This document shows, piece after piece, positions 33,385 through 42,290 of a DNA stretch of 64,000 bases (its first letter is position 1; every line of letters begins with the position of its first letter). The notes beneath the pieces were generated by a model. The model did not search any database. It saw only the letters and a program-made list of their open reading frames with translations, and had not been told where the DNA came from. Location: positions 248,001 through 312,000 of the forward strand of contig NZ_FQUG01000003.1 of NCBI RefSeq assembly GCF_900129225.1, in the 5' to 3' direction. The stretch is from Schwartzia succinivorans DSM 10502 (GTDB lineage: Bacteria; Bacillota; Negativicutes; Selenomonadales; Selenomonadaceae). Both the position numbers and the translations under genes were made by a program.

Positions 33385-33565
33385 GCTGCTTTGTGAATAC
33401 GCCCGCACTTTCGGGCAGGATTTCCCGATTTCTGCGGTGATGGATAATTCCAATGAGAACGGCGTAGTTCAGATTGTGCAGAAGGCACTTGCTGAAAATA
33501 AGCCGTTTGAGGTACCGAAAAAGGAAACTGCCAAGGTTAAGGAAAACGGGAAAAATAAAAAATAA
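33377..33565 (+). CDS. Small head-module protein, 62 aa
   Basis: AGGAGGTGG upstream of ATG 33377, within the end of the portal gene. Acidic helical N-terminus and very basic lysine-rich tail. Unrecognised; may help head assembly. A short hairpin (GGTGG/CCACC, 33584-33595) follows in the gap before the scaffold gene. Confidence 0.6.
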   Translation: MFELLCEYARTFGQDFPISAVMDNSNENGVVQIVQKALAENKPFEVPKKETAKVKENGKNKK

Positions 33566-33621
33566 CAACGTCCTTATGGTGGCAGGTTACCACCGTAAAA
33601 ACCGGATAGGAGAGATTTATT

Positions 33622-34248
33622 ATGACCATTGCTGAATTGCTTAAAAATATCGGTGTCGCAGAGGATAAGATGGCGGATGCGGAAAAGGCCGTGAAGTCAT
33701 TCCTCGACGGTGAGTTTGTTCCAAAGAGCAGATTCAACGAAGTGAACGAGTCGAAAAAGTCGCTGACTGACCAGCTGGCAGAACGCGATAAGCAGCTGAC
33801 CTCTCTCAAGAAATCAGCAGGCGATAATGAAGGGCTTAAAAAGCAGATTGAAGAGCTGCAGACAGCCAATAAAGAACAGAAGGCCGCTTTCGAGGAGCAG
33901 GCCAAGGCGCTGAAAATCGACACGGCGATTAAGCTTGCTATCGCTGACAGTGCACAGGATGCCGATATTGTGGCAGGCCTTATTGATAAGGCAAAAGTCA
34001 TCTTGGGCGAAGATGGAAAAGTCGCCGGACTTACCGAACAGGTGGAGGCCCTCAAAAAGGATAAGGCATTCCTTTTCAAGGGCGCACCGGGAGGTAGTCC
34101 TCATTACAACCCCAACGGCGGGGGCAATCCGCCGGTAACGAATCCGTTCAAGAAGGAAACCTTCAACCTGACGGAGCAGGGAAAAATGCTTAAGGAAAAT
34201 CCCGAACAGGCACGCGCTATGGCCGCCGAAGCGGGAGTAACAATTTGA
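33622..34248 (+). CDS. Phage scaffold protein (GP20-like), 208 aa
   Basis: Long coiled coil (about 35-115, with SKKSLTDQLAERDKQLTSLK) and a C-terminal part with VTNPFKKETFNLTEQGKML, as in PF06810 scaffolds. Shapes the prohead before the capsid gene product closes around it. Between portal and capsid, as expected. Confidence 0.88.
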   Translation: MTIAELLKNIGVAEDKMADAEKAVKSFLDGEFVPKSRFNEVNESKKSLTDQLAERDKQLTSLKKSAGDNEGLKKQIEELQTANKEQKAAFEEQAKALKIDTAIKLAIADSAQDADIVAGLIDKAKVILGEDGKVAGLTEQVEALKKDKAFLFKGAPGGSPHYNPNGGGNPPVTNPFKKETFNLTEQGKMLKENPEQARAMAAEAGVTI

Positions 34249-34262
34249 AAGGATGATTAATA

Positions 34263-35252
34263 ATGGCAACTACACTTCAGGATATTATCGTTCCTGAGCT
34301 CTTCACGCCGTACACGGTACAGAAGACAATGGAGCTTTCCGCTCTCTTTACAAGCGGAATCGTCGCTCACTCTCCGGAGTTTGACCGACTTGCAAGCGAA
34401 GCGGCACCGCTTCACAATATGCCGTTCTTTGAGGATCTGGCAGGTGACTCTGAAAACGTCATCGAGGGCAATGACCTCACGGCCGCAAAGATTACCAGCA
34501 AGGCAGATGTTTCCACGACAATCCGCCGTGCTAAGGCATGGGCTGCAACAGACCTTTCTGCTGCACTGGCAGGAAAAGACCCGATGGCCGCTATCGGTTC
34601 TCTCGTAGCGGGCTTCTGGGCACGTGATATGCAGAAGGAGCTTATCAATACGCTTAATGGTGTATTCGGCAGCTACACTGCAGAAGGCGAAACGGTTACG
34701 CCGCTGGCTGACCATATTCTCGATATTTCCGGCGGCACAGGTGCAGCAGCTAATATTTCTGCATCTGCTTTTATTGATGCCTGCCAGCTCCTTGGTGATG
34801 CACAGGGCCAGCTCACTGCAGTTGCTATGCATTCTGCAACCAAGGCTTACCTCAAGAAGCAGAACCTCATCCAGACGGAACGCGATTCCACGGATGTTGA
34901 ATTTGAGGTGTACCAGGGCCGCCGCGTTATCGTTGATGACGGATGCCCGGTAGCAAATGGCGTATACACGACATACCTCTTTGGGCAGGGCGCTGTCGCA
35001 TACGGCAATGGCTCTCCGGTCGGTTTTGTTCCGACGGAAATTGACCGTGACAAGCGCAAGGGTTCCGGTATTGATTACCTCATCAACCGCAAGACCTTCA
35101 TCCTGCATCCGCGCGGAGTCAAGTTCACGAACACTGTACGTGCGAACACGGAGACGGTTTCCCGTGCTGAGCTTGCGAACGCAAAGAACTGGGAGCGCGT
35201 ATATGAGCCGAAGGCAATCCGCATGGTTTGCTTCAAGCACAAACTGGGTTAA
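34263..35252 (+). CDS. Major capsid protein, 329 aa
   Basis: Follows the scaffold by 14 nt. Features of HK97-fold coat proteins: LQDIIVPELFTPYTVQKTME start, central GKDPMAAIGSLVAGFWARDM helix, and late VYQGRRVIVDDGCPV and a C-terminal NRKTFILHPRGVKFT strand. Main shell subunit. Confidence 0.9.
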   Translation: MATTLQDIIVPELFTPYTVQKTMELSALFTSGIVAHSPEFDRLASEAAPLHNMPFFEDLAGDSENVIEGNDLTAAKITSKADVSTTIRRAKAWAATDLSAALAGKDPMAAIGSLVAGFWARDMQKELINTLNGVFGSYTAEGETVTPLADHILDISGGTGAAANISASAFIDACQLLGDAQGQLTAVAMHSATKAYLKKQNLIQTERDSTDVEFEVYQGRRVIVDDGCPVANGVYTTYLFGQGAVAYGNGSPVGFVPTEIDRDKRKGSGIDYLINRKTFILHPRGVKFTNTVRANTETVSRAELANAKNWERVYEPKAIRMVCFKHKLG

Positions 35253-35271
35253 TTAAGTAAGGAGGAGCGCC

Positions 35272-36699
35272 GTGAAAAGCTCGGAATATTGGCAGCGCCG
35301 GTTTGATGAGCTGGAAGCGGCGCTTTTAAGAAAAGGTGAAAGGTATAACGCATCGGAGGTTGAACGCCAGTTCAAGATGGCCATGGCTGCTATCGAAAAG
35401 GAAATCTCGTATTGGTATCAGCGTTTAGGCTCCAATAACGGGGTATCCGCTGCGGAAGCAAGAAGGCTTTTGTCAGCAGATGAACTCAGGGAGTTTCACT
35501 GGACAGTTGAGGAATATATCAAGTACGGACGTACGGCAGGCTTTACCGACAAGTGGATGAAGCAGCTGGAAAATGCATCCGCCAAGGCACATATTTCGAG
35601 ACTGGATGCCATTAAGCTTCAGATTCAGCAGCAGATAGAGGTCTTGTACGGCAATCAGGTTGACGGGCTTGACCGTCTGATGCGTGATATCTACACAGAG
35701 GGTTATAACAGGAGCGCCTATACCATTGATAAGGGTATGGGCGTTCATTATAATCTGGCTTCGACTGATTCAGGTCGAATTGATACGATTATCAATCAGC
35801 CCTGGGCTGGTGACGGAAAGATTTTTTCAGACCGGCTGTGGCGTGATAAGGATAAGCTGGTAAACACACTGCAGCAGGAAATGACACAGGCAGTAACACG
35901 CGGCGATAAGCTGGGTGATGCCGTTAAGAAAATAGCTTCCAGGATGAACGTGGCGAAATCTTCTGCCGCGCGTCTTGTAATGACCGAAAGCGCCTTCATA
36001 AGCGGCCGCTCACAAAGGGACTGCTTCAAGGGACTGGGTGTCAATAAATATGAATATGTAGCCACGCTTGACCGAAAGACTTCTGAGATTTGTCAGGAGA
36101 TGGACGGCAAGGTTTTTGACATAGATGATTACAAGCCGGGAACGAACGCTCCGCCGATGCACTGTTGGTGCAGGTCGTGTATAGCTCCGTACTTCGATGA
36201 TGAAGAAATAAGTGAACGCGCTGCACGTGATCCGAAGACAGGAAAAACGGTTCGTGTGCCGGGTGAAATGAAGTATGATTCATGGTATAATAAATACGTA
36301 GAGCCGACTACGAGGCCAACCGGAAAAGGCAACTGGGAAATCGGTTCCGATGGAAATATAGTTGTTACCGAGGTTGTCTCATCATCGTATGGTAAAGCCC
36401 CCGCCAGGGGGATTCCGAATGCTGTTGTTCAGCACAATCGAAAAAACGGGCAACATGATTTCGATTTATACGATGGCAATGGCTTTATGACATTGCAGGT
36501 TCATTGTGGAAATCATGGCAATCCTAAGCACCATGAGTATGGAATTTGTGGTGAACATGCTGCGGATTGGATATGGATTCTTGAGAATGGGAAATGGACG
36601 GGGCATCCTGGTATAGATAGAGAATTAACGGATGAGGAAAGAAGGTGGTTTGATGCTGAAATCAAAAGGGCAGTTAAGCATTCAAGAGCTAAGAAGTGA
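35272..36699 (+). CDS. MuF-type minor head protein with C-terminal toxin-like domain, 475 aa
   Basis: Residues 1-330 form a phage head morphogenesis protein: helical N-terminus, MuF core with SAARLVMTESAFISGRS, VATLDRKTSEICQEMDGKVF and PPMHCWCRS. After a linker (about 330-365), the last 110 residues are an unrelated His-rich domain with CGNHGNPKHHEYGIC and GEHAADW. MuF proteins with exchangeable toxin ends are known in temperate phages. This tail resembles such ends but its activity cannot be read. The next gene starts inside its end and may protect the lysogen. Confidence 0.8.
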   Translation: MKSSEYWQRRFDELEAALLRKGERYNASEVERQFKMAMAAIEKEISYWYQRLGSNNGVSAAEARRLLSADELREFHWTVEEYIKYGRTAGFTDKWMKQLENASAKAHISRLDAIKLQIQQQIEVLYGNQVDGLDRLMRDIYTEGYNRSAYTIDKGMGVHYNLASTDSGRIDTIINQPWAGDGKIFSDRLWRDKDKLVNTLQQEMTQAVTRGDKLGDAVKKIASRMNVAKSSAARLVMTESAFISGRSQRDCFKGLGVNKYEYVATLDRKTSEICQEMDGKVFDIDDYKPGTNAPPMHCWCRSCIAPYFDDEEISERAARDPKTGKTVRVPGEMKYDSWYNKYVEPTTRPTGKGNWEIGSDGNIVVTEVVSSSYGKAPARGIPNAVVQHNRKNGQHDFDLYDGNGFMTLQVHCGNHGNPKHHEYGICGEHAADWIWILENGKWTGHPGIDRELTDEERRWFDAEIKRAVKHSRAKK

Positions 36700-36919
36700 G
36701 ATGGAGGAGTGGACGCTTTACGAGAATTTGTTCACGTATAACGGAAAAGAGTACGGATTGACGCATGAGGCCGCCGATGGAAGATATCATTTTTGTCCTA
36801 TTGAGGGTGACGATCCCGGCCAATATTTTCCCGATTTCGATTCTGTTGTAAACGCTCCGTTGATAGAGGGCAAATCAATCGTAGAGCTTATTGATGAACT
36901 CGACTGGGATAGCTGGTAA
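36653..36919 (+). CDS. Small acidic protein, candidate immunity to the MuF toxin domain, 88 aa
   Basis: AAGGTGG is 5 nt before ATG 36653, which lies 47 nt inside the MuF gene in another frame, so the two are translated together. Very acidic, with a SMI1-like feel (YNGKEYGLTHEAADGRYHF, ending ELIDELDWDSW). Size, charge and position suit an immunity protein, but no family was recognised. Confidence 0.6.
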   Translation: MLKSKGQLSIQELRSEMEEWTLYENLFTYNGKEYGLTHEAADGRYHFCPIEGDDPGQYFPDFDSVVNAPLIEGKSIVELIDELDWDSW

Positions 36920-36922
36920 CTG

Positions 36923-36991
36923 ATGAAGTTTACACAGAATTTAATGATGAGCCAGTATCATGATTCGAAACTGGCGAAGTACTTAAGGTAG
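36923..36991 (+). CDS. Possible mini-ORF, 22 aa
   Basis: ATG to TAG open frame (MKFTQNLMMSQYHDSKLAKY start) in the 80-nt gap. No clear ribosome site; may be a remnant of an exchanged toxin/immunity cassette. Confidence 0.2.
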   Translation: MKFTQNLMMSQYHDSKLAKYLR

Positions 36992-36999
36992 GTGTAGCC

Positions 37000-37947
37000 A
37001 TGACAACCATGAGAAAAGCCCGGATAGCTTATGATGGCTCAGCTATTGTTGATGGGAGCATGGATGTGCGAGAGTTAGCTCCCGCCCTGATTGCTTTTTC
37101 TGAGTTCATTGAAAGCGCTAATAAGGTTCTTGGCGGAGAAAGCAAAATTAAAGTAATGCTCAACCAAGACAGTATAAAGAAGGGTTCGTTTGATATTACA
37201 TTCTTGCTGGATGTAGGTATATTGGAACAAGCGAAGCTGTTTATGGATATGTCAAAGAACACCGGGCTTGATGATTTAATGACAATTCTGGGGTACGGCT
37301 CATTTTTGGGCGGGGGTGTGTTTAGCCTTATAAAAGGGGTTAAAGGGCGCCACATAAAAGATATTCAGCAATCTGGTGATAAAGCTTCGATAATATTGGA
37401 CAACAACGAGGCGATAAAAACAGATGGTAAAACTTTAAAAGTCTTTTTGGATGCTGAATGTCGTTTGAAGATTGAACATATTATAAAGCCGATAACTACA
37501 ACGGGAATTGACCGTTTTGAGATTCGGGACCCTTCAGGTGAACATAACAAAGCTCCTATTGAAAGTGTTACGTCGGAAGAGGCATATCTTTATAAGTCTC
37601 CCGGAGCTGAAGAAATGAAGGACGAACAGCTGTCTAAACCTATTCAGCAGGAAATGTTTGTAAAGATTAATTCTGTGAATTTTACAGATGGAAAGTGGCG
37701 TTTTTCTGATAATACCAATCCTGCTTTTTGGGCGAAAATGGCCGATGAGGAGTTTATGTCCAAAGTGAATCATGGCGAGATTTCTTTTACATCGGGGGAC
37801 ATGATTAAAATACGATATAGACTTATTCAAAGTATAAAAAAAGGACAGCTTTCCTCAGAGTATATTGTGGATAAGGTTTTGGATTTTATAGCAGCGCCAC
37901 GAAATATAAAACTTGATTTCGACTATAATCCGAATGACTCACAATAA
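37000..37947 (+). CDS. Accessory (moron) protein of unknown function, 315 aa
   Basis: Soluble protein without recognised motifs: strand-rich start (ARIAYDGSAIVDGSMDVREL), a glycine-rich hydrophobic segment near 103-125 (GYGSFLGGGVFSLIKGVKG) and C-terminal mixed strands. Visibly AT-richer than the flanking structural genes and followed by its own terminator, although it stands inside the late operon. This is the pattern of a moron expressed from the prophage; defence, toxin support or host modification are all possible. Confidence 0.75.
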   Translation: MTTMRKARIAYDGSAIVDGSMDVRELAPALIAFSEFIESANKVLGGESKIKVMLNQDSIKKGSFDITFLLDVGILEQAKLFMDMSKNTGLDDLMTILGYGSFLGGGVFSLIKGVKGRHIKDIQQSGDKASIILDNNEAIKTDGKTLKVFLDAECRLKIEHIIKPITTTGIDRFEIRDPSGEHNKAPIESVTSEEAYLYKSPGAEEMKDEQLSKPIQQEMFVKINSVNFTDGKWRFSDNTNPAFWAKMADEEFMSKVNHGEISFTSGDMIKIRYRLIQSIKKGQLSSEYIVDKVLDFIAAPRNIKLDFDYNPNDSQ

Positions 37948-37964
37948 TGACTATCAAGAACAAC

Positions 37965-37992
37965 AAACCGTCTGAGCAATCAGGCGGTTTTC
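37965..37992 (+). terminator. Terminator of the accessory insert
   Basis: AAACCGTCTGA / TCAGGCGGTTT stem with GCAA loop and TTTTC after it, inside the late operon just behind the accessory gene. Confidence 0.75.
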
Positions 37993-38019
37993 TTATGCCC
38001 ATTTACAGGAGGTGATGTT

Positions 38020-38382
38020 ATGGTATTAGAGGTAAGTATTTTGAAGGAGCTTCTCGGCATGGATTCGGAAGACACAGGGAAGGATACGCTGCTGCAGTTC
38101 GTGCTGGATAATGTGCAGGAAGTCATTTTGAATTACTGTCATATTGATGAACTGCCTGATGGGCTTTCCAATACGGCCTACCGCATGGCCATGGACTTGT
38201 ACCGCAATGAGGGTATCGGCAGCGCGGAAGGAAAGACCGGAGAGGTTACGTCAATCAAGGAAGGCGATACGGAGATTTCTTTCGGCTCCAGTAAATATTC
38301 TGCGGGCTTTGCGGAATCCGTGCTCAAGAATTATGCTATGCAGCTGAACAGATACAGAAGGGTGGTATCGTCATGCAGATAG
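38020..38382 (+). CDS. Head-tail connector (adaptor), 120 aa
   Basis: Helical gp6/gp15-type connector: LGMDSEDTGKDTLLQFVLDN, YCHIDELPDGLSNTAYRMAM and a C-terminal SFGSSKYSAGF strand. Binds the portal. AGGAGG upstream. Overlaps the next gene. Confidence 0.82.
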   Translation: MVLEVSILKELLGMDSEDTGKDTLLQFVLDNVQEVILNYCHIDELPDGLSNTAYRMAMDLYRNEGIGSAEGKTGEVTSIKEGDTEISFGSSKYSAGFAESVLKNYAMQLNRYRRVVSSCR

Positions 38383-38747
38383 ATGTTGTCAGGGCGCGGG
38401 CGCGTGCAGAAATAGAACGCCTTTACGATGGACGATGCACTATTTACAGGTACGTTCAGGGCAAGGCCGCCGGCGGCGAGAATATCAAAACGCGGGAGGA
38501 GCTTTACTCCGATGTTTCCTGCAGGCTTTCCTATGACAGCGCACCTGCCGCATCCGATTCTGATACTGTTGATACGCTTGCACAGGATATCACGCTTTTC
38601 CTTCCGCCTGAGGCTGATGTGCCTGCAGGCTGCTATATTGTAGTATCGCAGGCAGGAAAAACGCAGACATACCAGAACAGCGGGCATCCCAAAGTGTATT
38701 TTACGCATCAGGAAATCAAACTCGATGTAGTAAAGGACCGTGTTTGA
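38373..38747 (+). CDS. Head closure / head-tail joining protein, 124 aa
   Basis: Basic N-terminal helix then a beta-barrel-like body (CTIYRYVQGKAAGGEN, DVSCRLSYDSAP, TQTYQNSGHPKVYFTHQEIK), as in phage stopper proteins. Fits its place between adaptor and tail completion protein. Confidence 0.72.
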   Translation: MQIDVVRARARAEIERLYDGRCTIYRYVQGKAAGGENIKTREELYSDVSCRLSYDSAPAASDSDTVDTLAQDITLFLPPEADVPAGCYIVVSQAGKTQTYQNSGHPKVYFTHQEIKLDVVKDRV

Positions 38748-38748
38748 T

Positions 38749-39291
38749 ATGGCAGAGATTGATATTTCACAGCTTGAAGCGTTCAAGGACAGTCTTTCGA
38801 AAAGAGCTGACTGGAATGATTTTGTTGAGGCAAATGCCAGGGAGCTTGCCGCGCGGTTCCTGCGTAAGGTTATCAAACGGACTCCCGTTGGTGATGGTAC
38901 TTTTGAGTATGAACCGGGAAACAAGGAGCTGCAGCGGCTCACGAACGGAGGTACACTCCGAAGGGGTTGGACAGTCAAGACGGAGGAAGAAGCTGCCGGA
39001 GGGCGGGCACCGAGTGCAATTGCTCACGCTGCAACGCTCAAGATATCAAAACGGGGCAGAAACTACGCGGTAACGCTGGTTAATCCATGCCACTATGCTT
39101 CGTATGTGGAATACGGGCACAGGCAGACTCCGGGAAGGTTTGTTCCTGCCATCGGGAAACGGCTCAAAAAGAGCTGGGTCCGTGGCCAGTTCATGATGAC
39201 CAAGAGTGCGAAGGAGCTGAACAAGGAAGCGCCCAAAGTGATTCAAAGAAGGCTGGATGCGTATTTGCGGGAGGTGCTGAATGGAAAATGA
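38749..39291 (+). CDS. HK97 gp10-like tail completion protein, 180 aa
   Basis: Characteristic TPVGDGTFEYEPGNK, GGTLRRGWTV and CHYASYVEYGHRQTPGRFVP motifs. Joins tail and head. ATG 38749 follows the preceding stop; a GTG at 38740 overlaps it and is also possible. Confidence 0.88.
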   Translation: MAEIDISQLEAFKDSLSKRADWNDFVEANARELAARFLRKVIKRTPVGDGTFEYEPGNKELQRLTNGGTLRRGWTVKTEEEAAGGRAPSAIAHAATLKISKRGRNYAVTLVNPCHYASYVEYGHRQTPGRFVPAIGKRLKKSWVRGQFMMTKSAKELNKEAPKVIQRRLDAYLREVLNGK

Positions 39292-39709
39292 TGTAGTAAA
39301 CGGGATTATTTCAAAGCTGCGTGATGTTTTCGGCGAAGAAACAGTCATATATCTTGATGAGGTCAAGCAGGAGCTTTCGGAGCCCTGCTTTTTTGTTAGG
39401 ACGTTGGAAGTGTCACAGGAGCTTACAATCCGTAACAGATACCGCCGAGTCTACAACATGGACATTGAGTATCATCCCTCTGACCATGAGACGGTAATGA
39501 GGGAAATTCAGCAGGTCGCGGATACGCTTCTGATGCAGCTTGAGTATATCCACGTTGGAGAGAATTTAACACGCGGTACAAATATCCGCTATGAGGTGCA
39601 GGACAAGGTTCTGCATTTTTTTGTTGATTATGATTTCTTTGTTTTCAAGGTCCTTGACAGGACTGAGAATATGGAAGACCTGATTCAGACACAAGAAGTA
39701 AAGGAGTGA
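39281..39709 (+). CDS. Tail terminator (DUF6838-like), 142 aa
   Basis: Contains IYLDEVKQELSEPCFFVRTL, NRYRRVYNMDIEYHPS and LHFFVDYDFFVFK, as in PBSX XkdI-position terminators capping the tail. Overlaps the gp10-like gene. Confidence 0.8.
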   Translation: MENDVVNGIISKLRDVFGEETVIYLDEVKQELSEPCFFVRTLEVSQELTIRNRYRRVYNMDIEYHPSDHETVMREIQQVADTLLMQLEYIHVGENLTRGTNIRYEVQDKVLHFFVDYDFFVFKVLDRTENMEDLIQTQEVKE

Positions 39710-39714
39710 CAGGA

Positions 39715-39924
39715 ATGGCAAAGAAGGATGAAGCAGTACAGACTGCACCTGAGGTGAAATTTACCCGGGAGGCTTTGGCTGCGTCGAAAAAGTACCGTCC
39801 TTGGTGTGATGTGCTTATGATCATGCTTGAGGATGGGAAAGAGTACACAATGGCAGAAGCAGATGCAGCTGTCGAGAAGTTCAAAACTATGCCGGTTAAA
39901 GAGCCGGTTGTGGCAAAGGCGTAA
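39715..39924 (+). CDS. Small tail-region protein (XkdJ-position), 69 aa
   Basis: AAAGGAG 8 nt before ATG 39715; a GTG at 39706 is too close. Helical with MAEADAAVEKFK near the end. Position just before the sheath matches the small XkdJ-type gene of PBSX-like phages. Confidence 0.65.
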   Translation: MAKKDEAVQTAPEVKFTREALAASKKYRPWCDVLMIMLEDGKEYTMAEADAAVEKFKTMPVKEPVVAKA

Positions 39925-39938
39925 AGGAGTGATTATTA

Positions 39939-41294
39939 ATGGCACTTGGTGGAGGAACATGGTTGTTCCAAAATAAGAAGCTTCCCGGTACGTATATCAA
40001 TTTCGTATCGAGGGTGCGTGCTACGGCAGAGATTGCAGACCGTGGCTATGGTACGATGGCACTTGAGCTTGACTGGGGTCCGGTCGGTGAGGTGTTCACT
40101 GTAACAGCAGAGGATTTTCAGGAAAACTGCATGAAGTGGTTCGGTTACGATTACACGGCACCGGAGTTAAAACCGCTGCGTGATTTGTTCCTGAACCTCA
40201 AAACAGGTTATTTCTGGCGGCTTGACAACGGCTCCGTGAAAGCGGCCTGCACGATTGCACGGGCGAAATATACCGGCATCCGCGGCAATGATATCAAGGT
40301 AGCGGTTACGGCAAACGTAGATGATGATACGAAGTTTGATATCACGACATACATGCTTGTGGACGGCGTTAATACGAAGGTCGATGAGCAGAAGAACGTA
40401 ACGGGCTGGGACGATGTTGAGGATAACGATTATGTTGACTGGATTCGTACAGAAGACCTTGCACTCACCGCAGGAATTAATCTCACGGGCGGTACGAACG
40501 GCGAGGCTATTGTAGGCCTCCAGTATCAGGAATACATTGACGCTATCGAACCATATTACTTCAACACGATGGGATATGCCGGTTCCGATGCGACAATCCA
40601 GCAGCTTTTGATTCAGTTCACGAAGCGTATGCGCGATGCTTCCGGCGCAAAGTTCCAGCTTGTTATTTACGGCAGGGAAGGCGTTGATTACGAGGGCGTT
40701 ATCAGCGTCAAGAACCAGGTCAAGGACGCAGGTGCGCTTCCGGGTTCTGCTGTTTACTGGCTGACTGGTGCAGAGGCGTCCTGCCCTGTGAATGCTTCCT
40801 GTACGAATAAAACCTATGACGGTGAGTACACCATCAATACTAAGTACAGCCAGACGGAGCTTGAGCAGGCCATTACTACAGGCATGCTGATTTTCCACAA
40901 TGTGGCAGATGCAGTAAGCGGCGATGTGGTCGGCAAGACGAATATCCTTACGGATATCAATACTTTCACGAGCCATACGAAGCATAAGAATGAGGACTTC
41001 TCCCTCAATCAGGTAATTCGCGTTCTTGATCAGATTGCTATTGATGTAGCGCATCTCTTTAACACGATTTACCTGGGCAAAGAGCAGAACGATGAAGACG
41101 GGCGCACGGCTCTCTGGGGTGATATTGTAGCGCTCCACAAAGAGTATCAGCGCGTACGTGCTATTCAGAACTTTAATCCTGAGGATGTGCCGATTCCGAC
41201 ACAGGGCGATGCCAAGACAACGGTTATGCTGAATTATGCTGTACAGCCTACATGCTGTATGGAGAAGCTCTACGCTACAATCGAGGTAGCGTAA
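39939..41294 (+). CDS. Tail sheath protein (XkdK-like), 451 aa
   Basis: GGGTWLFQNKKLPGTYINFV start and a C-terminal INTFTSHTKHKNEDFSLNQV / YLGKEQNDEDGRTALWGDI region are sheath hallmarks. Proves a contractile tail (myovirus). An inserted middle domain handles sheath-to-sheath contacts. Confidence 0.94.
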   Translation: MALGGGTWLFQNKKLPGTYINFVSRVRATAEIADRGYGTMALELDWGPVGEVFTVTAEDFQENCMKWFGYDYTAPELKPLRDLFLNLKTGYFWRLDNGSVKAACTIARAKYTGIRGNDIKVAVTANVDDDTKFDITTYMLVDGVNTKVDEQKNVTGWDDVEDNDYVDWIRTEDLALTAGINLTGGTNGEAIVGLQYQEYIDAIEPYYFNTMGYAGSDATIQQLLIQFTKRMRDASGAKFQLVIYGREGVDYEGVISVKNQVKDAGALPGSAVYWLTGAEASCPVNASCTNKTYDGEYTINTKYSQTELEQAITTGMLIFHNVADAVSGDVVGKTNILTDINTFTSHTKHKNEDFSLNQVIRVLDQIAIDVAHLFNTIYLGKEQNDEDGRTALWGDIVALHKEYQRVRAIQNFNPEDVPIPTQGDAKTTVMLNYAVQPTCCMEKLYATIEVA

Positions 41295-41358
41295 GGGGAA
41301 AGAATAACAGGGGCGGGAGTATTCCTGCCCTATTGTATTTTGAAAGGAGAATAAAACT

Positions 41359-41844
41359 ATGGCTATTGATGCAATTCGCACGATGCAGGCTAAGGATGTT
41401 ATTGCAGCCAAGATGGCATCCGCCTATATCACGGTTGACGGCGAACGTTATCTGCTGTTTCAGGCAAAGAACCTGAAGGCGACTCTTGAGAAGGAAAAGA
41501 AGGAAGTCGCGATTCTCGGTAAGATGAGTAAAGGCCATAAGGCAGTAGCGGTGAACGGTACAGGGTCCATGACAATCTATAAGAACACGGCAATCTTCGA
41601 CAAGATGCTTTTGAAGCTCAAGAGCACGGGCGAAGATACGTATTTTGATATGCAGATTACGAACAATGACCCGACGTCTGAGGCAGGCCGCCAGACTACT
41701 ATCCTGAAGGACTGTAATATCGACAGCGGCATTGTGGCAAACTTTGATGCTGATGGTGAATGGCTGGAGCAGGATATTGATTTCACATTTGAGGATATTG
41801 AGCAGCCTGAGCAGTTTGCTGTTCTTGACGGTATGCGTAACTAA
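41359..41844 (+). CDS. Tail tube protein (XkdM-like), 161 aa
   Basis: Matches DUF2001/XkdM: QAKNLKATLEKEKKEVAILG, MTIYKNTAIFDKMLLK and DIDFTFEDIEQPEQF. Forms the inner tube inside the sheath. Follows the sheath gene. Confidence 0.92.
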   Translation: MAIDAIRTMQAKDVIAAKMASAYITVDGERYLLFQAKNLKATLEKEKKEVAILGKMSKGHKAVAVNGTGSMTIYKNTAIFDKMLLKLKSTGEDTYFDMQITNNDPTSEAGRQTTILKDCNIDSGIVANFDADGEWLEQDIDFTFEDIEQPEQFAVLDGMRN

Positions 41845-41861
41845 GAAGGAGAGGGAATCCC

Positions 41862-42290
41862 ATGGAAGAAAATTTGAAGGCATTTCTTGCGGAGAATGTT
41901 ATTAAGGCGGATGAGATTGAATATGTGGCTTCCAGTCGTTTTGTAGGTGCTGACAAGAAGCCTATACCGTGGAAGATTGCGCCGATTACGAGCGATGAAA
42001 ACGAAGCTATCGTAGCACGCTGCAAGCATAAAACCATGGTGCCGGGAACGCGCGAGGTGAAGATAACAGTTGATTCTGAGGAATATGCTGCAGAGCTTAT
42101 TGTTGCATGTGTAAAGTTCCCGAATCTCAACACGGAACAGCTTCAGACTTCGTATGGTGCAATCGGTGCAGCGGCGCTGGTTAAGAAGATGCTTACTCCG
42201 GGAGAGTATCAGGATTTGTTCAATGCCGTTCTTGAAGCGAATAACTTTGAGGTTGGCATGGATGAGAAGGTAACGAAAGCAAAAAACTGA
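41862..42290 (+). CDS. Tail assembly chaperone, zero-frame product (XkdN-like), 142 aa
   Basis: Short form of the tail chaperone: DKKPIPWKIAPITSDENEAI and FPNLNTEQLQTSYGAIGAAA. Ends at a TGA directly behind the heptamer A AAA AAC, so most ribosomes stop here and some shift to make the long form. The chaperone coats the tape measure during assembly. Confidence 0.88.
   Translation: MEENLKAFLAENVIKADEIEYVASSRFVGADKKPIPWKIAPITSDENEAIVARCKHKTMVPGTREVKITVDSEEYAAELIVACVKFPNLNTEQLQTSYGAIGAAALVKKMLTPGEYQDLFNAVLEANNFEVGMDEKVTKAKN
42281..42287 (+). promoter_or_regulatory. Programmed -1 frameshift site A AAA AAC
   Basis: A textbook X XXY YYZ heptamer, in frame, immediately before the zero-frame stop. 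A G/C-rich stretch (GAAGGGGGCGACC) follows and may form the stimulating structure. Confidence 0.85.

Noticed and set aside
40167-41411. Long minus-strand open frame opposite the tail sheath gene
   Set aside because: Antisense shadow of the sheath gene; no ribosome site and implausible composition.
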